Assembly (NCBI GenBank): GCA_965232015.1 | Contig: OZ246946.1 | Coordinates: 1,116,001-1,180,000, forward strand | DNA: 64,000 nt | Reading direction: 5' to 3' | From: JAJEAO01 sp963667635 | GTDB taxonomy: Bacteria; Acidobacteriota; Vicinamibacteria; Marinacidobacterales; Marinacidobacteraceae | Part shown: piece after piece, positions 10,701 through 18,068 of the stretch | Numbering within the stretch: position 1 is the first letter of the stretch | Layout: every line of letters starts with the position of its first letter | Notes under the pieces: generated by a model | What the model saw: the letters and a program-made list of their open reading frames with translations, nothing else | Database searches by the model: none | What the model was told of the DNA's origin: nothing | Translations under genes and position numbers: made by a program

Positions 10701-11935
10701 CGGCGCTGCTCCCGCAGCCCGGCGCCATCGAGACCATCGAGCCCACTCCCGGCGAGCGGTTCGTCACCTGGGATCATGTGATTGGTCCGGACGAGCTGGA
10801 GGAGGAGTTGATCCCGCGGCTCCAGACGTTCCCCGAGTTCAACGCCTACGTCGCCGGCCGGACCTACCGCGGCCGGAACGTCTGGGCGATGGACGTGATG
10901 CTGCCGAACGAGGCGGAACTCTTCTCCCAGGCGAAGGCCAGCGCGCTGAAGCCCGTCCTTTTCCTCACGACCCGCCAGCACTCGAACGAGGTCTCGGCGA
11001 CCAGCGGGGCGCTCCGGTTCATGGAACTCGTCGCAACGGATCCAGACTACCGGAAGTACCTGGAACGCATGAACATCGTGTATCACCCGATCGAGAACCC
11101 GGACGGCGCGGCGAACCACTACGAGTTCCACAAACTGCGACCGACCTTCATCCTGCACGGCGGCTACTGGAGTTCGGTGGCGCGGGACGTGGGCGCCTAC
11201 ATCTGGGATGACGATCCACTGTTGCCCGAGGCCCTCGTGCGGCGCCAGATCTACTATCGCTGGCTGCCCGACGTCTATATGAATCCCCACGGCTATCCAA
11301 GCCACGAGTGGGTGCACCAGTTCGCCGGCTACAAGGTGCCCTGGTTCCTCGCGTTCTGGATCCCACGCGGCTACCACATCAACCTGCACCACATCGACGA
11401 TCCGAACTATCCCGACCACAAACCGGTGGGGGCCGAGCTGCGCGAGCGGATCATTGAGGAAGTGCAGGGCGTTCCTGACATCCGGGCCGCGAACGAGCGG
11501 CTCGTGCACCGCTTCGAGAAGTACGCGCGCCGATACCAGCCCGACCCGTTCCGGCTGGAGATCTACGAGGGGATGAACATCCTGTTCGACCACTCCTATT
11601 CGTTCCAGGACGGCGGTTCGTTCAGCGACGAGATCTACGTCAGTTCGATGTGGAAACGGCCGGACCCCAACGGAAGCATGTTCATCGAGCGCCATCCCCA
11701 GATCACGGTGCTCGACCTCGGCTGCGACATGCCCGATGAGACCGCGGGCCCCGAATGGATGGAGAAGGTCGCCGCCCGTGGCCAGTTCGCTTATCTGATG
11801 TCCGTCGTGAAACTCCTGTACGACAGCGACTGGGAAGTCCAGCGCTTCGAGGAAGACTTCACCGACGGTGTGCGTTTGTCGCTCTACCGGCCCCGGCCCG
11901 TCAAGGCAGCGCGACGGGACTTGTTCGCTCGATAG
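7763..11935 (+). CDS. Giant secreted M14-family zinc carboxypeptidase-like protein
   Basis: 1390 aa, with an N-terminal signal peptide (GGLAVLVLLYSAPAGKAQ). The M14 domain is at the C-terminal end: zinc motif HSNE (His1073, Glu1076 in RQHSNEVSATSG), the YHPIENPDG segment, and a third His candidate at 1176 in NPHGYPSHEW. The first 1000 residues have no domain I can name; they include repeated beta-rich modules of LPxP..GA type and probably act as propeptide or substrate-binding parts. AAGGAG precedes the ATG start. It lies 26 nt after the propeller gene, so probably in the same transcript. Inferred role: extracellular or periplasmic peptide trimming. Confidence 0.82.
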   Translation: MHRKTTVGMLGGLAVLVLLYSAPAGKAQQDSSSGSSLAGLEDVFAPGVFLEDRNGDGLVDFINARIVLPADPAPEELAAAANIAARLGFESSAFTPGLGILDSDIEPGMESPPLFLVGRSNRWVRQLEEDGRITLAGLTAGQGLFAIVSAPFGGADAVVVAGADPAGTLYAANSASSRLPYLWQLRSDTISSVMDDVEEFLGESRVDVEGVRATEATYEDGREQVSRLVMELDVADPGNAAEVLDELAADHRVGQARFTDRRAVRLNYYGAGALDFQLPDGNGVVVDRFGPPYKSRFPKNPWRPMTAPLNLTQLYTTDGLLGDSRGDDMIPDESETVLVVGAEAGPVLGAVDLAARIGLETTGLTLPIAFVDSEIEDPSVLPNPVLIGSGDLAASLPGGTALEPGEGVVEIVPGAFGDSPALRVRGGDAAGLDAATAYLAGRLPSLWETRRGEVDFSAIEEDARAFLRSRSSAGQAARALAHLDDLSGMWSGGEVTSLNVEVFLEEASAEVGAFLEERLLEQTGVPEASVTAASRYGPVTVFDEELDLGWEVDELRDRFAADVVPRVGAGDRVEVEILVSEPPELRMRLQDEFESALRAAGAAETRVRVISAYKQGFSWLADYVLPAVLGEDVGRITVRFPTAHYPANERWYGQDIRWLQEIFPIDWILARELEIAVDDTEFVKVDEGTVEYEVEVTDDVGRTLHEDRFAPRFTTREYFPYVPTAKIHYTTGGFRATVNGEEVADVHVRTDPERLWDYYQHDAQPRMFEFAREYTGGDLSLKNQPFFRDFFLDIRMSEPDFLLDLDEERISSMDSLHEDLTFNTIDFWGIFSGQESGSREVAPGRLMPMIHPTREGPPEVRVTFVGNAVPHPEIAARWTTRDGAEGERRIGLTELDVSRPRITSVKVRAGAGGVARLTASVDAEDFETARTVGRMVEGLAELQAAGALRTALGYARLEELALSARIGNAAIEESVRPVDPALLPQPGAIETIEPTPGERFVTWDHVIGPDELEEELIPRLQTFPEFNAYVAGRTYRGRNVWAMDVMLPNEAELFSQAKASALKPVLFLTTRQHSNEVSATSGALRFMELVATDPDYRKYLERMNIVYHPIENPDGAANHYEFHKLRPTFILHGGYWSSVARDVGAYIWDDDPLLPEALVRRQIYYRWLPDVYMNPHGYPSHEWVHQFAGYKVPWFLAFWIPRGYHINLHHIDDPNYPDHKPVGAELRERIIEEVQGVPDIRAANERLVHRFEKYARRYQPDPFRLEIYEGMNILFDHSYSFQDGGSFSDEIYVSSMWKRPDPNGSMFIERHPQITVLDLGCDMPDETAGPEWMEKVAARGQFAYLMSVVKLLYDSDWEVQRFEEDFTDGVRLSLYRPRPVKAARRDLFAR

Positions 11936-11959
11936 TCTGGAGCCGAGGCAGACTCCAGC

Positions 11960-13918
11960 TCAACGGGAGCTTGCGCGGCGGCGGGTGAGGAGGACGAGGC
12001 CGGCGGCGAGCGCGAGTCCGGCCAGGTTGGCGGCGGCGAAGAGCGCGTCTGGACGGGGCGGCCACAGCAGGAGCGCCGAGGCGGCGAGCGCGGCGGCGCG
12101 GAGCGCGGGACCGAGGGGGCCGAACAGCCAGCCGACGATTCCGGCCGACAGCAGCAGCACGACCCCGCACCCGAGCAGGAACGCCACGACCGCTCCGGCG
12201 GCGCCGCGGCCGGTGTCGAGAATGAGCAGCAGTTCGGGCCGGAAGACGAAGAAGTAGGGCAGGGCGAAACCGGCGAGGGCGTAGCGGAACGCCGTCAGGG
12301 CCGCCGGCAGGATCGGCGTGCCGGCGATCCCGGCGGTGGTGTAGGCCGCGAGCGCCACCGGCGGCGTCACCATGGACATCATCCCGAAGTAGAAGATGAA
12401 GAAGTGGACGGAGAGGGGCGGCGCGCCGAGCTGCCCGATGACCGGCCCGATCAGGATGGCCATCAGCAGATAGCACACCGCCGACGGCAGCCCCATCCCG
12501 AGAACGACCGACCCGACCATGATCAGGAGGAGCGCCGGGAGCAGCCCGTCCCCGGCGACCGAAAGCACAGTCGCGGGAAAGCGGGTGCCGAGGCCGGTCA
12601 GGGTCACCATGCCGAGGATGACGCCGACCGAGGCGGCGGCAGCGACCAGGGGCGCTGCTCCCTCGGCGATGCGGTCGAGAGCGCGCCGGAGCCCGGAGAG
12701 ATTCGGACGCGTCGTCGGGTGGAACAGCGAGGCGACGACCACCACCACGAGCGCGACGCTCACTGCCCGGAACACCGTGCGCCCGACGAGCAGCGCGACC
12801 ACCAGGGTCAGCAGCCCGATACCGAAGACGATCCCCGTCGGGACGGAGGCCTGCTCGCGTTCAGCGTCCGGCATCGCCCGGGTGACGCCGAGGTGGCGGC
12901 GGGCGTGGAGGTGAACCATGGCGAGAAGCGCGGTGTAGTACAGGATCGCGGGCAGGATCGCGGCCCGGATGACTTCCAGATAGGCCACCGGCGGATCCAC
13001 CAGCTCCAGCATCATGTAGGCGCCGGCGCCCATGACCGGAGGCACCAGCGCGGCCCCGGAGCTCGCCGCCGCGGTGATCCCGGCCGCCGCCCGGGCGGTG
13101 AAGCCGGTGCTCCGCATCAGCGGGATCGTCACCGTGCCCGTCGTCGCCGCGTCCGCCACCGCGCTTCCCGAGAGCGAACCCATCATGGCGTTCGCCACCA
13201 CCGATACCTTGGCCGCGCCGCCGACGGTGCCGAGGAAGAGTCGGCGCGCCGAGACGGTGATGAACCGGATCGCGCCGGTCTGCTGCAGGATCGCCCCGAA
13301 CACCACGAAGAGGAAGACGTAGGCGAACATCACCTTCATCGCGATCCCGAAGACACCCTGGCTCTGCAAGAAGCCCTGCGACGCGATCCGCGTGAGGGTG
13401 TAGCCGCGGTGCGGGAAGAGGAGTTCGGGCAGGTAGGGGCCGAGCAGGGCGTGGAGCACGAACGCCGCGGTGAGGATCGGGAGGGCGGGCCCGATGACGC
13501 GCCAGGTGGCGAGGATCGCGCCGAACAGGCCGAGCAGGCCGAGTGCGATGTCGAGCCCGGTCTCGCCGCCGGCGCGATCTCCGAGGCTCGAGGCGGCGAA
13601 TCCGCTCCAGTAGAGGACGAAGGCGCAAGCCGCCGCCGCCGAGATCAGCCCGGCGGCGTCGAGGGCCCGGCGCCAGACGGGGTCATCGCGCCGGGCTCGG
13701 ATCAGGAAGCAGAGTGGCAGCCCGATGAGAGCGAACGTGGCGAGCTGGCCCTGGGGCGTGAGCGCCGGGCGGTTGACCTCGAGAAGGACGAAACCCGTCA
13801 GCGCCAGCGTCAGGGCGCGGACCGCGAAGGCGTGGAGCCGGGAACGGGATGGCCCCACCGGTCCGCCGCTCACGGCGCCCGGGTCAATCGGAGTCGGGCC
13901 AGATCCCCGCCTCCACAT
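11960..13918 (-). CDS. TRAP transporter fused permease (4TM+12TM, TAXI type)
   Basis: 652 aa, almost entirely hydrophobic, with the TRAP large-subunit signatures: an NAMMGSLSGSAVADAATTG segment and GITAAASSGAALVPPVMGAGA, both typical of DctM-like proteins fused to the small DctQ-like subunit, as found in TAXI systems. It would import an organic acid using an ion gradient. The ATG shown overlaps the end of the TAXI binding-protein gene by 35 nt. An alternative GTG at 13873, just after the upstream stop, is equally possible. Substrate unknown. Confidence 0.9.
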   Translation of the reverse strand: MWRRGSGPTPIDPGAVSGGPVGPSRSRLHAFAVRALTLALTGFVLLEVNRPALTPQGQLATFALIGLPLCFLIRARRDDPVWRRALDAAGLISAAAACAFVLYWSGFAASSLGDRAGGETGLDIALGLLGLFGAILATWRVIGPALPILTAAFVLHALLGPYLPELLFPHRGYTLTRIASQGFLQSQGVFGIAMKVMFAYVFLFVVFGAILQQTGAIRFITVSARRLFLGTVGGAAKVSVVANAMMGSLSGSAVADAATTGTVTIPLMRSTGFTARAAAGITAAASSGAALVPPVMGAGAYMMLELVDPPVAYLEVIRAAILPAILYYTALLAMVHLHARRHLGVTRAMPDAEREQASVPTGIVFGIGLLTLVVALLVGRTVFRAVSVALVVVVVASLFHPTTRPNLSGLRRALDRIAEGAAPLVAAAASVGVILGMVTLTGLGTRFPATVLSVAGDGLLPALLLIMVGSVVLGMGLPSAVCYLLMAILIGPVIGQLGAPPLSVHFFIFYFGMMSMVTPPVALAAYTTAGIAGTPILPAALTAFRYALAGFALPYFFVFRPELLLILDTGRGAAGAVVAFLLGCGVVLLLSAGIVGWLFGPLGPALRAAALAASALLLWPPRPDALFAAANLAGLALAAGLVLLTRRRASSR

Positions 13919-14861
13919 AGAACCGCTCGGCGCCGGGATGGAAGGCGAGGCCGGTGCTGCGGGCGGCGTTGGCCTCGTTGATGGCTCGTCCGGCGGGATG
14001 CTTCTCCACGACCGAAGCGCGCCGCTCCCACAGGGCGCGGGTGACCCGGTAGATCAGCTCCTCATCGGCGTTCGCGCGGGTGATGAGGTGCATCGAACCC
14101 ACATCGAGCCCCGCATAGTCCTCGTCCTGGCCCCGGTAGGTGCCCGCCGGGACGACCGCCGGGCGGTAGAACGGGTACTGCTCGGGAAGGGCTTCGCGCA
14201 CCTCGGCGTCGAGCGGCACGAGGTGGGCGTTCATGCCGGCGGTGGCCTGCACGATCGAGGCGGTCGGGATCGCTCCGCCGAGGAAGGCCGCTGCCGCCGA
14301 TCCGTCGGTGAGCATGTCCACTGCTCCGGCCTGGGTGTTGTAGAGCGGGGTGAAATCCGCGTAGGTGACCCCGTGCGCCTCAACGATGGGGCGGATGAAG
14401 TGCTCGAAGCCGGCGCCGGCGACCCCGACGACGACCCGCTTCCCGGCGATGTCGGGGATCCCGGCGATCTCGGAACGGGCGGGCGCCACGAAGGTGGCCA
14501 CGTTGGGCGCGAGCGTCATGACCGCCCGTACGTCGTAGGCCCGTCCCCAGCCGTCCTCGCCGCGGGCGGCGAAATAGGTGACCGCCGCGTTGGACAGCGC
14601 GAGGTCCAGCTCTCCGGAGGCCAGCCGCCGGATGTTCTCGCCCGAACCCTTGGTCGCCTCGGCGGTGACCCGGAGCCCGTCCTCGCCCTCCCCGAGAACC
14701 TCGGCGAGCGCTCCGCCGACGACGAAGAAGGCCCCGCCCGGAGGCGCGGTGCCGAGGCTCAGGAACCGCGGCGCGCCGCTCGGGTCGGCCCCGTCCCCGC
14801 ATCCCCACGCCAGGCAGGACGCGAGTGCGAAGAACCAGGCGGCGCGCGGCGCGCGGGACAT
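13884..14861 (-). CDS. TAXI-family TRAP transporter solute-binding lipoprotein
   Basis: 325 aa. Signal peptide with lipobox LAWGC (Cys about residue 21), then the TAXI fold: FLSLGTAPPGGAFFVVGGAL at the start of the mature domain, LASGELDLALSNAA, and GVAGAGFEH. It binds the substrate in the periplasm and delivers it to the downstream fused permease, with which it overlaps. TAXI proteins are often misnamed glutamate receptors; here the pairing with a TRAP permease settles the role. Confidence 0.9.
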   Translation of the reverse strand: MSRAPRAAWFFALASCLAWGCGDGADPSGAPRFLSLGTAPPGGAFFVVGGALAEVLGEGEDGLRVTAEATKGSGENIRRLASGELDLALSNAAVTYFAARGEDGWGRAYDVRAVMTLAPNVATFVAPARSEIAGIPDIAGKRVVVGVAGAGFEHFIRPIVEAHGVTYADFTPLYNTQAGAVDMLTDGSAAAAFLGGAIPTASIVQATAGMNAHLVPLDAEVREALPEQYPFYRPAVVPAGTYRGQDEDYAGLDVGSMHLITRANADEELIYRVTRALWERRASVVEKHPAGRAINEANAARSTGLAFHPGAERFYVEAGIWPDSD

Positions 14862-14890
14862 CAGCGGTGCGACGCCAGACGTCGGTGGGC

Positions 14891-15496
14891 TCAGCGCGAA
14901 GCCGCCGCGAGGATCGCGGGGAGGGAGGAGGCGAGCTCGTCGAGCGTGGCGCCGTCGGCGCCGCCGGTGTCGAACCCCGGCACCGCGCGCAACGTTCCGT
15001 CCTCGTCCTCAATCAGGGAGCGCTTCCCGGCCTCACCGGCGACGACCCGGGGCAGGCGGGGTCCGGAATTGCGCAGGAACACGAGGGCCCGCTCGCCCAC
15101 CCGGAACGTCGGCATGTGGGTCACCAGCACCCGGGTGTCGCCCACCTGACCGCCCGGAACCTGGAAGCGGACCTGTCCTCCAACGCGCCCGTGGAGCCGA
15201 CGCTCGGTGCGCAGGATGACGGTCGTGAAGATGTCGGTGTGGTCGGCGTTCCAGGCGGAGGTGGTCTCCACGACCTCGCCGGCGACGATCGTGTCGGCGC
15301 GCGCGACCATTTCCTCCAGGGGAGGCCACGCGTAGGGGTTCAGCATGCGCCGGTCGTTGTGATCGTCGGCTTCCCCGCCGCCCCGGGGGCCGGTCTGCGC
15401 CCCGACGAACATCGGAAGCGCCCCGACGAACGTCGGAAGAGTCACCAAAACGGGGAGCAACCAACCGGTAGGCCGCCAGTGGCGCAACGAGAACAT
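14891..15496 (-). CDS. Secreted protein of unknown function
   Basis: 201 aa with an N-terminal hydrophobic export signal (LLPVLVTLPTFVGALPMFVG) and a beta-rich domain beginning LEEMVARADTIVAGEVVET. Similar modules occur in secreted bacterial proteins, sometimes before a matrixin-type protease, but no HExxH motif is present here. It sits between the amidase and the TAXI gene in one minus-strand run. No function assigned. Confidence 0.65.
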   Translation of the reverse strand: MFSLRHWRPTGWLLPVLVTLPTFVGALPMFVGAQTGPRGGGEADDHNDRRMLNPYAWPPLEEMVARADTIVAGEVVETTSAWNADHTDIFTTVILRTERRLHGRVGGQVRFQVPGGQVGDTRVLVTHMPTFRVGERALVFLRNSGPRLPRVVAGEAGKRSLIEDEDGTLRAVPGFDTGGADGATLDELASSLPAILAAASR

Positions 15497-15547
15497 GGAC
15501 TCCGAGTATAGCCGTGGTGGCCTGCCTCGACCCGGGGCGCGGCGGTC

Positions 15548-16972
15548 TCAGATCGGGGGCAGTTCCTGGTGCCAGCCGGTGCGGGACTGGTAGGCGTGGG
15601 CCACCTGGAGGATGCGTCCTTCCGAGAACGGCGGGCCATAGATCTGGAGCGCGAGCGGGCGCCTCGGAGCCTCGGAGCAGAAGCCGCAGCCGAGAGTCAG
15701 CGCCGGGTAGCCGGTCATGTTCCCGAGGAAGGTGTTTCCGGGGCGACTGGTGAGCGTGTCCGGGTCCGTCCCCGCGCGCACATCACTCGCCGCCGCCTCT
15801 TCCGAGCGGAGCGGGGCGGCCGGGGAGAACGAGCCGGGCACGATCATGACGTCGCAGGCGCGGAAGACCTGGGCCAACTCCTGCTGGAGGATCGTCCGCA
15901 CCCGCAGCGCCTTGATGTAGTCGGTGGCCGGATAGAACTTCGCCACTTCCAGCCGTTCCCGGACCAGCGGATCGAGGTCGTCGGCCCGCTCGGCGAGACG
16001 CTTCTCGTGGAACGCGGCTGCTTCGGCCATGGCCACGATCCACCCGGCGCTCCCGGCGAGCCCGGCGTGTGGAATCGAGACCTCGACGACTTCGGCGCCG
16101 TCCTCCTCGAGGAGCGTGATCGCGGTCTCGACGGCGTTCCGGACTTCCGGCGTGGCGGCCTCGTGGAACCCGCTGACCGGTACGCCGATCCGCAGTCCGG
16201 CGACCTCCGGGGTCAGTCCGGCGACGTAATCGGGGACCGGGACGGGGCTCGCGGTCGGGTCGCGCGGGTCTTCCCCGGCGATCGCGTGAAGCATCGCCGC
16301 CGCGTCCCACGCGGTCCGGGTCATCGGACCGGCGTGGTCCAGTGTCCAGCTCAGGGTCGTCACGCCGAACCGGCTCACCCGCCCGTAGGTCTGCTTCAGG
16401 CCGACGACTCCGCAGGCGGCGGCGGGTCCGCGGATCGAGCCGCCGGTGTCGGTGCCGATGGAGAGCGGAACGATTCGCGCCGCCAGCGCCGCGCCGGAAC
16501 CGGAGGAGGATCCGGACGGCGTGTAGTCGGTCGCCCACGGGTTCCGCGCCGGACCGAACCCGGAGAGCACGCCGCTCCCCATGGCGAACTCGAGGAGGTT
16601 CAACTTCCCGAGCAGGATCGCTCCGGCTGCGTTCAGGCGGGCCGTGATCGTGGATTCGTAGTCCGGCACCCAGTCGGCGGTCGCCCTCGATCCGTTCGTG
16701 GTGAGGATGCCGTCGGTGGCGAGGATGTCCTTCGGGGCGTAGGGCACGCCGTGGAGCGGCCCCTTCCAGTCGCCGGCCGCGATCTGGCTCTCGGCCTCGG
16801 CGGCGCGGGCGCGGGCGTGGTCGGCGGCGACCGTGATGCAGGAGTTGATGGTCCCGTCCACCGCTTCGATGTGGCCGAGGTGCTCCTCCACCACCTCGAC
16901 GGGGGACAGCTCGCCGCTGCGGTAGCGCGCAGAGAGGGTCCGGGCGTCGAGCCGGCAAAGCTCCGGGATCAC
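15548..16972 (-). CDS. Amidase, amidase-signature family
   Basis: 474 aa, the usual length for the family. The Ser-cisSer-Lys machinery is visible: Lys81 in APKDIL, the serine cluster near 155-159 in PSGSSSGSGAA, and the nucleophile Ser179 in GTDTGGSIRGPA. It hydrolyses an amide bond of unknown substrate. It is related to GatA, but no gatB or gatC is adjacent, and the context (Tat lipoprotein, TRAP importer) points to catabolism or detoxification rather than tRNA amidation. Its start overlaps the preceding gene by 4 nt (ATGA). Confidence 0.9.
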   Translation of the reverse strand: MIPELCRLDARTLSARYRSGELSPVEVVEEHLGHIEAVDGTINSCITVAADHARARAAEAESQIAAGDWKGPLHGVPYAPKDILATDGILTTNGSRATADWVPDYESTITARLNAAGAILLGKLNLLEFAMGSGVLSGFGPARNPWATDYTPSGSSSGSGAALAARIVPLSIGTDTGGSIRGPAAACGVVGLKQTYGRVSRFGVTTLSWTLDHAGPMTRTAWDAAAMLHAIAGEDPRDPTASPVPVPDYVAGLTPEVAGLRIGVPVSGFHEAATPEVRNAVETAITLLEEDGAEVVEVSIPHAGLAGSAGWIVAMAEAAAFHEKRLAERADDLDPLVRERLEVAKFYPATDYIKALRVRTILQQELAQVFRACDVMIVPGSFSPAAPLRSEEAAASDVRAGTDPDTLTSRPGNTFLGNMTGYPALTLGCGFCSEAPRRPLALQIYGPPFSEGRILQVAHAYQSRTGWHQELPPI

Positions 16973-17274
16973 GAACCGGCCTCCGGTCCGCGGGCGACGA
17001 AGACGACCGCGGGCTCGATCCCGTCGTCCAGCTCGAGTTCGCGCACCGCCCGGAAGAAGGCGTGGTTCATACGGACCGCGGGCAGGATCGTCTCGAGGCG
17101 GCCGGGTTCGAGCGGATGGTCGGTGAGGGCGTTCATGGCCTCGAGCCGCCGCACGGTGGCGCCATCGCCCTCCGCCCCGCAGCCGGCCAGCGCCGCGGCC
17201 CCCGCAACCGGGAGCGCCGCGGCTCCCCGAAGCACCTCGCGCCGGTTCAACCGCCGCTGCCCGCTCGCCGCCAT
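16969..17274 (-). CDS. Small Tat-exported lipoprotein, function unknown
   Basis: 101 aa. The N-terminus has a twin-arginine motif (NRREVLRG) followed by a hydrophobic stretch and a lipobox (LAGC, Cys about residue 32). The rest is a short helical domain. GGAGGAGG precedes the ATG. It overlaps the amidase gene by 4 nt, so the two are translated together. It may be an accessory subunit, but this is inference from position. Confidence 0.7.
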   Translation of the reverse strand: MAASGQRRLNRREVLRGAAALPVAGAAALAGCGAEGDGATVRRLEAMNALTDHPLEPGRLETILPAVRMNHAFFRAVRELELDDGIEPAVVFVARGPEAGS

Positions 17275-17299
17275 CGCGCCTCCTCCGGTCCGGTGGCCG

Positions 17300-17305
17300 A
17301 TTCTA
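17300..17305 (-). promoter_or_regulatory. Probable -10 box for the amidase operon
   Basis: TAGAAT on the minus strand, followed by CGGCC and then the Shine-Dalgarno and ATG of the Tat lipoprotein. The same TAGAATCGGCC string occurs before the peroxiredoxin-like selenoprotein gene (25093-25103). The -35 element is weak. On the other strand of this short divergent gap, TTTATC at 17330-17335 is a possible -10 box for the PDO-like gene. Confidence 0.4.
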
Positions 17306-17345
17306 CCGAGGGGCTCTTCGAGCGTGTCGTTTATCCTTCCGGCCC

Positions 17346-18068
17346 GTGCTGCTCGGCGAGGCGGACCGGACTGCAGTCCGTGACCGGTGGAAGGCTCTGG
17401 CGGGACCGGTGTCGGCGACGTTGACGACGCGGCGGTCGAGTTCGCTCGTGATTCCGGGGCGGTCGGAGTGCGCGACGTGCCCCACGACCGAGGCGCTGCT
17501 CACCGAGCTGGCGGATCTCTCGCCCGACTTCCGGGTGGAGTTTCGGCAGGTGGACGAGAATCCTGAGGGCGCGGTTCCCGGCGGCCGGATTCCGGTGATC
17601 GAACTCGGGGGGCGGGCGAAGGGTCGGATCCGGTTCGTCGGGTTGCCCGACGGGCACGAGTTCCGGACGTTCGTGGACGCCTCGCTCGCCGTCTCGGGCG
17701 CATCGGCTTCGCTCTCGGACACCGCGGTGGAACGGTTGGCGACGCTCAGCGAGCCGGTCCACATCCAGGTGTTCACGACCCCGACTTGACCGTGGTGCGC
17801 TCCGGCGGCCAGTCTGGCCGTCTCCTTCGCAGTGGCGAGCGAACAGGTCTCGACCGATGTCGTCCTGGTCCAGGAGTTTCCGGATCTCGCCCGCGCCTAT
17901 GCGGTCAGTTCGGTGCCGCTCACGGTCGTGGAGCCGGTGCGTGATGGAATCCCGGCGACGGGGCAGGGGGTCTCGGTGCTCGGCGCCCGCCCGGAGGAGG
18001 ACTTCGTGGATGCGGTCGTTTCAGTGGGAGGCGACTCCCGACCCGGAAGCGGCGACGATGCCGGCTGA
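17346..18068 (+). CDS. PDO/glutaredoxin-like selenoprotein candidate (UPWC), two thioredoxin folds
   Basis: Read through the TGA at 17787-17789, this is a 240-aa protein with two thioredoxin folds, like the protein disulfide oxidoreductase (PDO) family. Domain 1 has CATC (Cys42, Cys45) and a cis-Pro strand (GGRIPVIEL). Domain 2 starts HIQVFTTPT, then TGA, then PWCAPAASLAVSFA, and has a cis-Pro strand (AVSSVPLTVVE). The TGA thus replaces the first Cys of the second CxxC, giving U148-P-W-C151. The reading frame stays open for 279 nt after the TGA, and a 7-bp hairpin follows it (listed). The GTG start matches the usual PDO N-terminus. It overlaps the next gene by 11 nt. Alternative: a truncated pseudogene, unlikely given the preserved domain 2. 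Confidence 0.82.
17804..17822 (+). promoter_or_regulatory. Putative SECIS hairpin of the PDO-like selenoprotein
   Basis: Arms GGCGGCC (17804-17810) and GGCCGTC (17816-17822) form 7 pairs including one G-U, with loop AGUCU. The loop starts 21 nt after the TGA and has GU at its second and third positions, close to the AGGUCU loop of Escherichia coli fdhF. This fits bacterial SelB-binding elements, which lie inside the coding region just after the Sec codon. Confidence 0.72.

Noticed and set aside
12404..13981. Long plus-strand frame opposite the TRAP permease
   Set aside because: Its product is rich in Arg, Glu and Asp with no recognisable motifs, while the minus strand encodes a clear membrane protein.
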